Shown: positions 1-8,706 of the stretch, piece after piece
How the letters are laid out: the number at the start of each line of letters is the position of its first letter
Numbering within the stretch: the first letter of the stretch is position 1
Origin: Nitratireductor sp. B36
GTDB taxonomy: Bacteria; Pseudomonadota; Alphaproteobacteria; Rhizobiales; Rhizobiaceae
DNA length: 64,000 nucleotides
NCBI RefSeq assembly: GCF_020833685.1
Contig: NZ_JACKZY010000002.1
Location: 806,001 to 870,000, forward strand
Direction: 5' to 3'
The notes under the pieces: generated by a model
Databases searched by the model: none
Told to the model about the DNA's origin: nothing
Seen by the model: the letters and a program-made list of their open reading frames with translations, nothing else
Made by a program: the position numbers and the translations under genes

Positions 1-256
1 TGGTCGGATAATCGACCATCTGGCGCAGATATTTGCGATCCATCTTGGTGACGTCGATTGCCGGAATGACGATGCCGTTGTCATCGATCTCGCGGTACAT
101 CTCCTGATAGTAGGAGAGCATGGGACCGGGGACGTCTGCCGCGGGGATGGTGCTGCGGCCTGTGGTGGTGCAGGCGGCAGCGAATGCAGGCAGGAGCAGC
201 AACATGACGAGCCGCGCAACGCGGGGGGCTGCGCGTACAACATTGATGTGGAACAA
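1..256 (-). CDS. L,D-transpeptidase-like lipoprotein (partial, N-terminus only)
   Basis: The gene runs off the left edge, so only about 85 N-terminal residues are visible. They hold a hydrophobic export segment ending in AAAC, a loose lipobox, and then a stretch (PGPMLSYYQEMYREIDDNG ... RKYLRQMVDYP) that I recognise from the region just before the catalytic domain of rhizobial YkuD/ErfK-type L,D-transpeptidases, which cross-link peptidoglycan in the periplasm. The catalytic Cys/His motif lies outside the window, so the family call rests on this N-terminal region. I chose a TTG start at 256 because AAGGAG sits 7 nt upstream; a GTG six bases earlier is too close to that site. It is divergent from the GH25 lysozyme-like gene. 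Confidence 0.55.
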   Translation of the reverse strand, partial: MFHINVVRAAPRVARLVMLLLLPAFAAACTTTGRSTIPAADVPGPMLSYYQEMYREIDDNGIVIPAIDVTKMDRKYLRQMVDYPT

Positions 257-706
257 GGACACTCTCCTTACGTATGGGATTCGGAATTTCATGTGTGGTT
301 CGCCTCTCCGGCGCGGATGCGTGGGAGCGTTGAGTGGCGCTTGGCATGCGGTTCTCGAAAAATTGTGGCAAAGACCGGACCTGTGCCCGAATGTCGCGCG
401 AATAGCGTTCTTCAGTCGAAATCCGCCCATGCGGTGAGGCATTTTTCCCACAGTCTGCGCCTCGTGAGGGGCGGCCCAACGCCGTTCACCGCTCTCAGGG
501 GCTCATTGCGCTTTCCTGACACGGATTGGGAGGGGGGCGGGCGGCCTGTTCACTGGGAAGCAAACACGGGTGGCACAACTTTCATCGTTGCAACGTGGTT
601 AACAGGTCGATTCAAACTTTATTGGTAAGTTTGCAATAACACTGCCCTTTCAACCGGTGGAACGGGCACCGGGCTTCCAAATTCCTCGAACTCCTGCAGA
701 TCGTCT
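257..706. other. Divergent intergenic region
   Basis: About 450 bases lie between the L,D-transpeptidase-like gene and the GH25 gene and should hold both promoters. The two ORFs that cross it lack a credible ribosome binding site and protein-like composition. I see no RNA gene or strong terminator. Confidence 0.5.
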
Positions 707-1705
707 ATGCGTGTTCCTGCATTCCTTCGACCTGTCCTTTTAACGCTTGCTCTGACCGGCTGCACTGGCGGACCCAGCATTGACACCGCACTCAAGATCG
801 ATCCGCCCTCACGCGAGGTGACGAGCTCGATCGTGAGGCCGGATGTGGGACTGCCGGGCGCCGCAATCGCTGAAAGCGAGGCCAGTCACGTGAGCGAGGC
901 GGGGATGACGGCCATTGCCGAGCCTGACCGTGTCTCGACACCTGCGCTTGAGCAGGTGGCCATGATCACACCGCCAAAGCCGACACTGCGCCCCAAGAGC
1001 GCTGCGCGCGGTAAAGTGTATCGCAGCCAGTTTGGTGATGCTCATCCGATCAATTTCGGGAAGATCACACCGAAACATCATGCGGTGCACGGTGTTGATG
1101 TTTCGCGCTGGCAGGGTGATATCGACTGGGAGAGGCTGCGAGAGCGTGGCGCCAACTTCGCCTATATCAAGGCGACGGATGGGGTCGACCATATCGATCC
1201 GATGTTCAAGAAAAACTGGAACGGAGCAGCTGAAGCCGGCATTCGACGTGGTGCCTATCATTTTTTCTTCTGGTGTCGCAGGGCTTCCGATCAGGCTGAA
1301 TGGTTCATCCGCAATGTTCCGAAGGTGAAGGGCGCGCTGCCGCCGGTCCTGGATGTGGAATGGAACCACCAGTCAAGTTGTAAGTGGAAGCCATCGCGCG
1401 CGGAAGTCATCGAAAAAATGCAGGTTTTTCTGGACCGGTTGGAACGTCATTATGGACAGCGGCCAATCATTTACACCGCGCCCGATTTTTATGAAGACAA
1501 TCTGAAGGGGGCTTTCCCCAACCATCCGTTCTGGCTGCGTGCCGTGGCGGAACACCCCTCGAAAGTCTATCCGGGTCGGGATTGGGTGTTCTGGCAGTAT
1601 TCAGGCTCTGGCCTGAGCCAAGGCGTGAACGGCAGGATCGACCTCAATGTCTTTCACGGCGATGAAAGCGCCTGGTGGCGCTGGCTGGGGAAGGTGGCCG
1701 GCTGA
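707..1705 (+). CDS. Glycoside hydrolase family 25 lysozyme-like lipoprotein
   Basis: This 332-residue protein starts with a lipoprotein signal (LALTGC), followed by an uncharacterised linker to about residue 125 and then a GH25 domain of about 200 residues. The domain shows HGVDVSRWQGDIDW at its first strand, FAYIKATDG, and the catalytic Asp-x-Glu in LDVEW. GH25 enzymes are muramidases that cut the MurNAc-GlcNAc bond. With a lipid anchor it probably remodels the organism's own wall from the periplasm. Its divergent neighbour is also a wall enzyme candidate. It converges with the nuclease-like gene 23 nt downstream. Confidence 0.88.
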   Translation: MRVPAFLRPVLLTLALTGCTGGPSIDTALKIDPPSREVTSSIVRPDVGLPGAAIAESEASHVSEAGMTAIAEPDRVSTPALEQVAMITPPKPTLRPKSAARGKVYRSQFGDAHPINFGKITPKHHAVHGVDVSRWQGDIDWERLRERGANFAYIKATDGVDHIDPMFKKNWNGAAEAGIRRGAYHFFFWCRRASDQAEWFIRNVPKVKGALPPVLDVEWNHQSSCKWKPSRAEVIEKMQVFLDRLERHYGQRPIIYTAPDFYEDNLKGAFPNHPFWLRAVAEHPSKVYPGRDWVFWQYSGSGLSQGVNGRIDLNVFHGDESAWWRWLGKVAG

Positions 1706-1728
1706 TCCTGCCGGAGAAGCGGACTCCC

Positions 1729-2325
1729 TCAGCTGCACCAGGTTTCCTTGAAACCGCGCCAGCGATGAGCGAGCCCTTCGGCGATGAGTTGATCGCCGAT
1801 GGGCTTTCCGTCCCGGTAGAGGCTTCTGAGTTTGCGACCATAAACATCCCGATCGCGCATGCTCGTGCGACGCAGCTCGAACGGACCTGAATTGACCAGC
1901 TGCTGAAAGCGGCGTTGCGCGCGGCGAGCGAGCTTTTTTTCGTATGCGCATTCGGGCGAGAACAGTTCGGGCGTGTTGAACCCTGTCACCCTGATTTTAT
2001 CGCCGTTCACATAGAGCGTGTCTCCATCCACGATACAGTTCATGCGCTTGCCGCTTCCGCAGATCGGGAAATACCGGGCGATATGTGGCTGGTTCTGCAA
2101 TTGGGGGGCGCCAAAGAGGCCTGAGATCCTGTCCGTGGGAACAACGGAATAATGCGCTGCCGCCCAGCCGGCGACAAGCGCGAGCGTGATCAAGCCGAAA
2201 CCGTCCTTGAGCACCCGCAATGGGCGCCATGACCGGGTGTTGCGCTTCCTTCTGTGGCCTGAAGACGAGCGCCAGTGATTGTTGTTTCTGGTTCTTCTGG
2301 AGGAAAGGTCGTAAGTGCGCGCCAT
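1729..2325 (-). CDS. Membrane-anchored thermonuclease (SNase-like) family protein
   Basis: This 198-residue protein has a very basic N-terminus (about 40 residues of Arg, Asn and Ser), a single hydrophobic segment near residues 43-60, and a C-terminal staphylococcal-nuclease-like domain from about residue 95. Visible motifs are CIVDGDTLYV, IRVTGFNTPE and DVYGRKLRSL, which match the Ca-binding and catalytic Arg/Glu positions of the family. It is probably an envelope-anchored nuclease with its domain in the periplasm. The basic cytoplasmic tail is unusual but occurs in rhizobial homologues. Substrate is unknown. Confidence 0.8.
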   Translation of the reverse strand: MARTYDLSSRRTRNNNHWRSSSGHRRKRNTRSWRPLRVLKDGFGLITLALVAGWAAAHYSVVPTDRISGLFGAPQLQNQPHIARYFPICGSGKRMNCIVDGDTLYVNGDKIRVTGFNTPELFSPECAYEKKLARRAQRRFQQLVNSGPFELRRTSMRDRDVYGRKLRSLYRDGKPIGDQLIAEGLAHRWRGFKETWCS

Positions 2326-2443
2326 TGTCCGCTCCCTGGCGGAAGTGGAGCAGGGCGGGATGAAGATGGGGTTTGATTCACCCCGAAAATTTTAAGGATT
2401 GGCGCGCTTCCTGCACTGAATCCGGTGGCCACTTGATTGATTT

Positions 2444-2455
2444 GGACAATTGTCC
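2444..2455. promoter_or_regulatory. 12-bp palindrome, likely TetR operator
   Basis: GGACAATTGTCC is a perfect palindrome 32 bases before the start of the TetR-family gene. Its size and position fit an autoregulatory operator. The assignment is inferred from position only. Confidence 0.45.
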
Positions 2456-2487
2456 TAATTGTGGGAAATCAATCATGCGAGGTCTTC

Positions 2488-3066
2488 ATGGCTGCTGTTT
2501 CTACTCGTGATCAGATTGTCGAGATCGCGGATGACCTGTTTTACCGGGGCGGGTTTGAGGCCACGTCATTTGCCGATATTGCCGCCGGGGTCGGTATTTC
2601 GCGGGGCAATTTCTATTATTATTTCAAGACCAAGGACGAGATTTTGGATGCCGTCATCGACCGGCGGATCGCCCGCACCCGGGGAATGCTCGACGGGTGG
2701 GAAACTGAGGCTCCTGAGCCGCGCGAGCGGATTGTTGCCTTCATTGAACTTCTGATCGCCAACCGTGCTCCGATCATGGCTTATGGATGCCCGGTTGGCA
2801 CTTTATGCGCCGAACTCGCCAAGCTCGACCACGTGCACCAGGAGCGGGCGGCGGATATCTTCGGCCTTTTTGCCCATTGGCTTGAAAAGCAGTTCAGGGC
2901 GCTGGGCGCAGAGGAGGCGGCGCGGGAATGGGCGTTGCATGTGCTGGCCTGGTCGCAGGGGGTGGCGTCGCTTGCCACCGTGTTCAAGGACGAAGCGTTC
3001 ATCCGCCGGGAAGTGGCGGACATCACCGGCTGGCTCGATCGCCAGATTGTTTCACTCTCACAATAG
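2488..3066 (+). CDS. TetR/AcrR family transcriptional regulator
   Basis: The protein has 192 residues from the ATG at 2488, which has GAGG just upstream; an in-frame start 51 bases earlier lacks this. The N-terminal helix-turn-helix is typical of the family (ADIAAGVGISRGNFYYYFKTK). The C-terminal ligand domain carries YGCPVGTLCAELAK, a Cys-containing helix seen in one TetR subgroup. Only 13 nt separate it from the YciI-like gene, so the two are probably cotranscribed. The palindrome at 2444-2455 suggests it represses its own operon. The inducer is unknown. Confidence 0.9.
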   Translation: MAAVSTRDQIVEIADDLFYRGGFEATSFADIAAGVGISRGNFYYYFKTKDEILDAVIDRRIARTRGMLDGWETEAPEPRERIVAFIELLIANRAPIMAYGCPVGTLCAELAKLDHVHQERAADIFGLFAHWLEKQFRALGAEEAAREWALHVLAWSQGVASLATVFKDEAFIRREVADITGWLDRQIVSLSQ

Positions 3067-3079
3067 GGACTCGATTTGC

Positions 3080-3367
3080 ATGTTCGTTACTCTTTTGAAG
3101 TTTGCCGAGAACCGAAGCGCCGCTGGGGAATTCATGGCTGGCCACAATGAATGGATCGCCAAGGGATTTGCCGATGGCGTTTTCCTGAGCGTCGGCTCTC
3201 TGGATTTGGGCGGCGGAGCGGTGATTGCCCATGGGGAGAGCCGTGAAGCCCACGATGCACGCATTGCCGCCGATCCATTCGTGGAGCATGGCGTGGTGAG
3301 CGCGGAGACCTATGAGATCGACCCGAAGCGCACGGTGCCGGCGCTGGCGTTTACGAAGGTGGCCTGA
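3080..3367 (+). CDS. YciI-like family protein
   Basis: This 95-residue protein has the compact ferredoxin-like YciI fold pattern: MFVTLLKFAENR at the first strand, a conserved His in AGHNEWIAKG, a GSLDLGGGAVI turn, and a C-terminal segment with FVEHGVVSAETYEI. YciI proteins are small putative hydrolases or dehalogenase-like enzymes with a His/Asp pair, but the physiological reaction is usually unknown. It follows the TetR gene closely and is likely its regulated partner. Confidence 0.8.
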   Translation: MFVTLLKFAENRSAAGEFMAGHNEWIAKGFADGVFLSVGSLDLGGGAVIAHGESREAHDARIAADPFVEHGVVSAETYEIDPKRTVPALAFTKVA

Positions 3368-3498
3368 AGGGATACTGGGAAGGCGAAAGAATACCAGCGT
3401 GAGCAGGAAGCCAGGGGGGCTTAACCAGCTCAATGTAGTCGCCCTTGGGCTGCGCTTGTGGTAGTTGTTCTCGCACCTATAGTGCGAGGGAGCGAACG

Positions 3499-3969
3499 AT
3501 GCGGTGGCTGATAAAGGTAGCGGCGGTACTATCCTTCATTTTGTCGGGTATCGTAACACATTCCAGTGCAGATCAGCTCTCGGACGCGTTCAAAGAGCAT
3601 TTCAAGCCTGACGTGGTAAGGGTCGGCGAGCTGCGGCTACGACCGTACAGCTCTGAAGCTGAACACGTAGCCAGGAAACTGGCAGGTTCTTTGTCTGATG
3701 CGACCGTCCGCGCATATGGGTTTAGCCGTATGGTGGAGACGATCTGTTCTTTGTATGGCTACGCTCTTGTCGGAACCCACCGAGATATGAGCACCCTTGT
3801 CAGGGGGTCTCATTTTTTGGATTACCTAACTGACCAGCAGTATGAAGCGTGGAAGTTGGGGAGCGCAGATTGGGTTGAGTTTCGAGGAGAGCACGAGGAC
3901 GATGGTCCCAAGGTTTGCGCCACGCTCTCTGCTTCAAAGGCTGATCTGCTGCGAAAGAAGGCATTTTAG
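3499..3969 (+). CDS. Hypothetical exported protein
   Basis: I do not recognise this 156-residue protein. From the ATG at 3499, which has GAGGGAG just upstream, it opens with a clear signal peptide (basic MRW, hydrophobic core, THSSAD cleavage region), so the mature protein should be periplasmic. The mature part has two cysteines (METICSLYGY and KVCATLSASK) and mixed charge. Codon use is less GC-biased than in the neighbouring genes and the flanking DNA is also lower in apparent GC, which hints at later acquisition. No operon partner is evident. Confidence 0.65.
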   Translation: MRWLIKVAAVLSFILSGIVTHSSADQLSDAFKEHFKPDVVRVGELRLRPYSSEAEHVARKLAGSLSDATVRAYGFSRMVETICSLYGYALVGTHRDMSTLVRGSHFLDYLTDQQYEAWKLGSADWVEFRGEHEDDGPKVCATLSASKADLLRKKAF

Positions 3970-4280
3970 CAGCGTCGCGGAGACCTGTTCGAGTCCAACT
4001 TAGCTTATTACCTGCGTGTACCGAAGCAAGTCTTCTGGTGGCCCTACAGTCTTTGTTCCATTATCACCCTAAGCATGGAGGGCATCGGTTGGTAGAAGAC
4101 CTATCATCCGCAGTTTGTTTTGATGGCGTGGCATTGCCCTACAACGGTTTTCACCCGGGCGCGGAAGCACCCGGGTGATTGACCTAAACAGAGGCAAAGA
4201 CAGTGATAATCGCGCAAGACACACTAGTTTGCTTCCAGAAGAACAAAAGTTACCTTCTCGTACGTATGGGCTGATCCGCC
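3970..4280. other. Intergenic region downstream of nrdJ
   Basis: About 310 bases between the orphan exported gene and the convergent nrdJ end. No credible ORF is present. The only structure I see is the inverted repeat at 4151-4178. Base composition is lower in GC than the surroundings. Confidence 0.5.
4151..4178. terminator. Inverted repeat between convergent genes (possible terminator)
   Basis: A perfect 9-bp stem (TCACCCGGG with CCCGGGTGA) has a 10-base loop. It lies between convergent genes, where a bidirectional terminator would be expected, but neither side has a T-run, so intrinsic termination is uncertain. Confidence 0.35.
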
Positions 4281-7200
4281 TCAGCTACATCCGCTCGTTG
4301 CGCCGCAGGTGTCGCATTTTTCGCAGGTGCCGTTGCGCACCATGGTGAAGTTCTGGCACTCCGAGCACATATTGCCCGTGTAACCCTGCATGATGGCCTG
4401 CTGGCGGCGGTGGGTTTCGACCTTCTTGGCGTCGGCGGCTTCCGTGGCGGCGGCTTCGGTGAAGACATCGTTGATGTCGTTGTCCTGCGCCACCTCTTCG
4501 GCCAGTTCCTTCGCACGCTCCTCATAGTCACGACGGAAGGCGGTGGCTTCCTCGTGCAGTTCGGCGACCGCCGGTTTCAGCGCATGCACCGTTGCACCGG
4601 ATGAGACAGCACGCACCGTGCTGCCGGATGAGCCCTTGGGCTCGCCACCGGACTTGCCGGAGACGACCTTGAGCGGTGCGCCGCGGGTCAGGCCCTTGGA
4701 ATAGGGCAGGGCCTTGCCTTCATTGATGCCGCGGCCAAGCGCGGTGTTGGTGAAGTCGGACGTGTCCACATGGGCAAGATCGGACCGGTCGAGGTAGGAA
4801 ACGGCGAGCTCGCGGAACACATAGTCGAGGATCGACGTGGCATTCTTGATCGCGTCATTGCCCATGACCATGCCGGCCGGCTCGAACTTGGTGAAGGTGA
4901 AGGCCTCCACATATTCGTCGAGCGGCACGCCATATTGCAGACCGAGCGAGATGGCGATGGCGAAATTGTTCATCATGGCGCGGAAGGCAGCGCCTTCCTT
5001 GTGCATGTCGATGAAGATCTCGCCGAGGCGGCCATCGTCGAATTCGCCGGTGCGCAGGTAGACCTTGTGCCCGCCGATCACCGCCTTCTGGGTGTAGCCC
5101 TTGCGGCGGTTGGGCAGCTTTTCGCGCTCGCGCACCACTTTCTCGACCACGCGCTCGATGATCTTCTCCGAGATCGTCGCGGCCTGGGCTGCGGTCGGTG
5201 CCGCGACCAGCTCCTCGACCAGATCGTCGGCATCCTCTTCATCGTCGGCGATGAGCGAGGCATTGAGTGGCTGCGAGAGTTTTGAGCCGTCGCGGTAGAG
5301 CGCGTTGGCCTTGAGCGCCAGCTTCCAGGAAAGGAGATAGGCCTCCTTGCAGTCCTCGACCGTCGCCTCGTTGGGCATGTTGATGGTCTTGGAGATGGCG
5401 CCCGAGATGAAGGGCTGGGCAGCGGCCATCATGCGGATGTGGCTCTCGACCGAGAGATAGCGCTTGCCGATCTTGCCGCACGGATTGGCGCAGTCGAAGA
5501 CGGGCAGGTGCTCTTCCTTCAGATGCGGTGCGCCTTCCAGCGTCATGGCACCGCAGATGTGGATGTTGGCTGCCTCGATCTCCTTCTTGTTGAAGCCGAG
5601 GGCGGCCAGCATGTCGAAGGAGAAATCGTCGAGCTGTTCGTCGGTAAAACCGAGCTTCTCGCGGCAGAAATCTTCACCCAGCGTCCACTTGTTGAAGGCG
5701 AACTTGATATCGAAGGCCGATTTGAGCGCGGCGTTGACGGCGGCGATCTTCTCGTCGTCGAAACCCTTGGCCTTGAGGCTCGTCGGGTTGATGGCCGGAG
5801 CCTGATCGAAATTGCCATGACCGACGGCATAAGCCTCGATCTCGGCGATCTGGGCTTCGGAATAGCCGAGCGTGCGCAGGGCTTCCGGCACGGCGCGGTT
5901 GATGATCTTGAAGTAGCCGCCACCGGCCAGCTTCTTGAACTTCACCAGCGCGAAATCGGGCTCGATGCCGGTCGTGTCGCAGTCCATGACGAGGCCGATC
6001 GTGCCGGTGGGCGCGATGACGGTGGCCTGCGCATTGCGGTAGCCGTGCTTTTCACCCAGCTCCAGCGCGCGGTCCCAGGCTTTGCGTGCATGCTCGATCA
6101 GATCGGCATGGGGGCAGTCCTCGGCAACGAGCGGCACCGGGTTCACGGCGAGCTTCTCATAGCCATCGCTTTCGCCATGGGCGGCGCGGCGGTGGTTGCG
6201 GATGACACGCAGCATGTTTTCCGCATTGCGCTCATAATCGGCGAAGGGGCCGAGTTCGCCAGCCATTTCGGCGGACGTCGCATAGGCAACGCCGGTCATG
6301 ATCGCCGTCAGCGCGCCGCAGATGGCGCGGCCTTCAGGCGAATCATAGGGAATGCCGGAGGTCATAAGGAGGCCGCCAATATTGGCATAGCCGAGGCCAA
6401 GCGTGCGGTACTCGTAGGAAAGCTTCGCGATCTCCTTGGACGGGAACTGCGCCATCATCACGGAGATTTCGAGCACCATGGTCCACAGGCGCACCGTATG
6501 CTCATAGGCCGCGATGTCGATGGAACCGTCCTTGTTGCGGTACTGCAAAAGGTTCATCGAGGCCAAGTTGCACGCCGTGTCGTCCAGGAACATGTATTCC
6601 GAGCACGGGTTCGAGGCGCGGATCGGGCCCGCGGCCGGCGAGGTGTGCCAGTCGTTCATGGTGGTGTTGTAGTGGAGGCCCGGATCGGCGGACGCCCATG
6701 CGGCATAGCCGATCTTCTCCCACAAATCGCGGGCCTTCACGGTCTTGGCGACCTTGCCGTCGATGCGGTTGATCAGGTTCCACTCGCCATCCGCCTCGAC
6801 GGCGCGCAGGAAATCGTCCTTGAGCGAGACCGAGTTGTTGGAATTCTGGCCGGAGACGGTCAGATAGGCTTCCGAATCCCAATCTGTGTCATAGGTCTTG
6901 AAATCGAGATCGGTATAGCCCTGTCGCGCGAACTGGATGACGCGCTGGATATAGTTTTCCGGCACGGCATTGCGCTTGGCGGCCTTGATCTCGCGCTTCA
7001 GCGCCGGGTTCTTGGCCGGATCGAAGCAATCATCATTGGCACCCTCGCAATTGATGCAGGCCTTCATGATGGCGTCGAGATGTTTTTTGGCGATCTTGGA
7101 GCCGGTGACGAGGGCGGCAACCTTCTGCTCCTCCTTCACCTTCCAGTCGATGTAGGATTCGATGTCCGGGTGATCGACATCGACCACCACCATCTTGGCG

Positions 7201-8030
7201 GCACGGCGCGTGGTGCCGCCCGACTTGATGGCCCCGGCGGCACGGTCGCCGATCTTGAGGAAGGACATGAGGCCCGACGACTTGCCGCCGCCGGAGAGCT
7301 TTTCGCCTTCGCCTCTGAGATGCGAGAAATTCGAGCCGGTGCCCGAGCCATATTTGAACAGACGCGCCTCGCGGACCCACAGGTCCATGATGCCGCCCTC
7401 ATTGACCAGGTCGTCACCCACGGACTGGATGAAGCAGGCATGGGGCTGCGGATGCTCGTAAGAGGATTTGGACTTCGTCAGCTTGCCGGTGAAGGGATCG
7501 ACATAATAGTGGCCCTGGCCGGGACCATCGATGCCGTAGGCCCAGTGCAGACCGGTGTTGAACCATTGCGGGGAGTTGGGCGCAACGCGCTGGGTGGCGA
7601 GCATGTAGCACAGCTCGTCCATGAAGGTCTGGGCGTCGTTCTCGCTGTCGAAATAGCCGCCCTTCCAGCCCCAATAGGTCCAGGTGCCGGCGAGACGGTT
7701 GAACACCTGCGCGGCGCTGGTCTCGGACCCATAGCGCTCCTCTTCCGGCAAGTCCTTGAGGGCTTCCTCATCGGCCACCGAGCGCCACAGGAAGGAGGGG
7801 ACATCATTCTCCTCAACCTTTTTCAGGCGCGCAGGTACGCCTGCCTTGCGGAAATATTTCTGAGCCAGAATGTCGCTGGCGACCTGGGAGAACTGCGCCG
7901 GAACGTCGATATTCTCCAACCGGAAGACCACGGAGCCATCCGGGTTCTTGATTTCGCTCGTGGCCTTGCGGAAAGAAATCTCCGCATATGGGCTCTGGCC
8001 TTGCTTTGTGAACCGGCGTTCGATGCGCAT
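4281..8030 (-). CDS. nrdJ: Vitamin B12-dependent (class II) ribonucleotide reductase
   Basis: This 1249-residue protein is full length for the large alphaproteobacterial NrdJ. It reduces ribonucleotides to deoxyribonucleotides using adenosylcobalamin instead of an iron or manganese radical subunit. Visible signatures include [34 protein letters not shown] (the active-site Cys and Asn/Cys region) and [18 protein letters not shown]. The C-terminus has a TSCPC-like domain and a zinc-ribbon-like tail (CSECQNF and CEKCDTC) that carries the redox cysteines. GAGGACAAA precedes the ATG. It stands alone, with a long leader and two NrdR-box-like sites upstream. A 925-residue ORF on the opposite strand is its codon-bias shadow. 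Confidence 0.97.
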   Translation of the reverse strand: MRIERRFTKQGQSPYAEISFRKATSEIKNPDGSVVFRLENIDVPAQFSQVASDILAQKYFRKAGVPARLKKVEENDVPSFLWRSVADEEALKDLPEEERYGSETSAAQVFNRLAGTWTYWGWKGGYFDSENDAQTFMDELCYMLATQRVAPNSPQWFNTGLHWAYGIDGPGQGHYYVDPFTGKLTKSKSSYEHPQPHACFIQSVGDDLVNEGGIMDLWVREARLFKYGSGTGSNFSHLRGEGEKLSGGGKSSGLMSFLKIGDRAAGAIKSGGTTRRAAKMVVVDVDHPDIESYIDWKVKEEQKVAALVTGSKIAKKHLDAIMKACINCEGANDDCFDPAKNPALKREIKAAKRNAVPENYIQRVIQFARQGYTDLDFKTYDTDWDSEAYLTVSGQNSNNSVSLKDDFLRAVEADGEWNLINRIDGKVAKTVKARDLWEKIGYAAWASADPGLHYNTTMNDWHTSPAAGPIRASNPCSEYMFLDDTACNLASMNLLQYRNKDGSIDIAAYEHTVRLWTMVLEISVMMAQFPSKEIAKLSYEYRTLGLGYANIGGLLMTSGIPYDSPEGRAICGALTAIMTGVAYATSAEMAGELGPFADYERNAENMLRVIRNHRRAAHGESDGYEKLAVNPVPLVAEDCPHADLIEHARKAWDRALELGEKHGYRNAQATVIAPTGTIGLVMDCDTTGIEPDFALVKFKKLAGGGYFKIINRAVPEALRTLGYSEAQIAEIEAYAVGHGNFDQAPAINPTSLKAKGFDDEKIAAVNAALKSAFDIKFAFNKWTLGEDFCREKLGFTDEQLDDFSFDMLAALGFNKKEIEAANIHICGAMTLEGAPHLKEEHLPVFDCANPCGKIGKRYLSVESHIRMMAAAQPFISGAISKTINMPNEATVEDCKEAYLLSWKLALKANALYRDGSKLSQPLNASLIADDEEDADDLVEELVAAPTAAQAATISEKIIERVVEKVVREREKLPNRRKGYTQKAVIGGHKVYLRTGEFDDGRLGEIFIDMHKEGAAFRAMMNNFAIAISLGLQYGVPLDEYVEAFTFTKFEPAGMVMGNDAIKNATSILDYVFRELAVSYLDRSDLAHVDTSDFTNTALGRGINEGKALPYSKGLTRGAPLKVVSGKSGGEPKGSSGSTVRAVSSGATVHALKPAVAELHEEATAFRRDYEERAKELAEEVAQDNDINDVFTEAAATEAADAKKVETHRRQQAIMQGYTGNMCSECQNFTMVRNGTCEKCDTCGATSGCS

Positions 8031-8060
8031 TTTGTCCTCTTCGCCCCTAATCCAAATATA

Positions 8061-8107
8061 GTGTCTGCACCGGCGAATGCCTCATCACATTTTCACCGTG
8101 CAGACGC
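8061..8107 (-). promoter_or_regulatory. Inverted repeat in the nrdJ leader
   Basis: GTCTGCAC (8063-8070) and GTGCAGAC (8098-8105) are perfect complements. One G-C and one G-T pair extend the stem outwards. If transcription starts near the NrdR-like sites, this hairpin lies in the mRNA leader about 30 nt before the nrdJ start. ACACTATATTTGG, a weak match to an NrdR half site, partly overlaps it. Confidence 0.4.
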
Positions 8108-8267
8108 TGTGTCCGCCGACTGCCATCCACCGCAGCGAATGACTCTCCTTGACCGAAGGTTGGTGCTTCTCAAAGGATCGGGAAGAAGACCCATTCGAAG
8201 CGTTGTCTCGCCCTGAGCGAAATCGCCCCCAACCTGACGCCGTTGCTACGCTAACGTCACATAACAT

Positions 8268-8283
8268 TCACATTATCTGGTGC
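8268..8283 (-). promoter_or_regulatory. NrdR box-like site, weaker member of pair
   Basis: The 16-bp site TCACATTATCTGGTGC matches the published NrdR consensus (acaCwAtATaTwGtgt) at 11 of 16 positions by eye. It begins exactly 31 bases from the stronger site, the usual three-turn NrdR spacing. Confidence 0.55.
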
Positions 8284-8298
8284 GCAGAATATCTGAAG

Positions 8299-8314
8299 GC
8301 ACTAAATATAGTGT
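8299..8314 (-). promoter_or_regulatory. NrdR box-like site, strong member of pair
   Basis: GCACTAAATATAGTGT matches the NrdR consensus at 14 of 16 positions. NrdR is the ATP/dATP-sensing repressor of ribonucleotide reductase genes and binds paired boxes. A possible promoter on the minus strand (TTAACA, 18 nt, GATATT) overlaps the site, which fits repression of nrdJ. Confidence 0.7.
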
Positions 8315-8706
8315 TAACAGCTTCTTTATACCAGATCGAAACTTACACCCTCGCTTGCGATTTTCCGCGGCGCAAACGACACCGTTCTGCCCAGAAAGCT
8401 GTTCGGGCAGGTCTCGGAAACTCAATACAAAATTGGAAAATCGACCGGGTTTTCGCCGACCAATCGCACCTTACGAACGCAGGCGCAAAACCCATAAAAA
8501 GCGACTCGTACCCGGACGTCAAGGAGTCGAGTTTGGATCATTTATGACCGCAAGATGTTGTGTGTCACATGTGTGAATAATGGGGAAGTCACTCAGTCGC
8601 TGTTGCGGTTTGAGAAACCCATCGTTCCCGGCGTCTTGCGAAGCCGTGCACGGAAATTGGACGGGGCGAGCCTTCCGGGCATGCCCGCTTGAGAAAAATG
8701 CTGATG

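Larger units (their letters stand above)
8031..8706. other. Long nrdJ upstream region
   Basis: About 676 bases separate nrdJ from the pit gene, both on the minus strand. The nrdJ-proximal part has an inverted repeat at 8061-8107 and two NrdR-box-like sites at 8268-8314. The distal part (about 8400-8706) holds only the short palindrome CCGGGCATGCCCG near 8677. Small ORFs here do not look like proteins. Confidence 0.55.

Noticed and set aside
3970-4010. Possible tRNA 3' end or att-site remnant (GTTCGAGTCC-like string near 3990)
   Set aside because: The flanking bases do not pair as a T stem and no other tRNA arms or integrase gene are present.
5439-8216. A 925-residue open frame antisense to nrdJ
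   Set aside because: It mirrors the codon bias of nrdJ, has protein composition unlike any family (rich in Gly, Arg, Val, Asp runs) and no ribosome site.
8031-8706. Cobalamin riboswitch before nrdJ or bluB
   Set aside because: No B12-box-like sequence is visible in this region, nor in the short gap before bluB.
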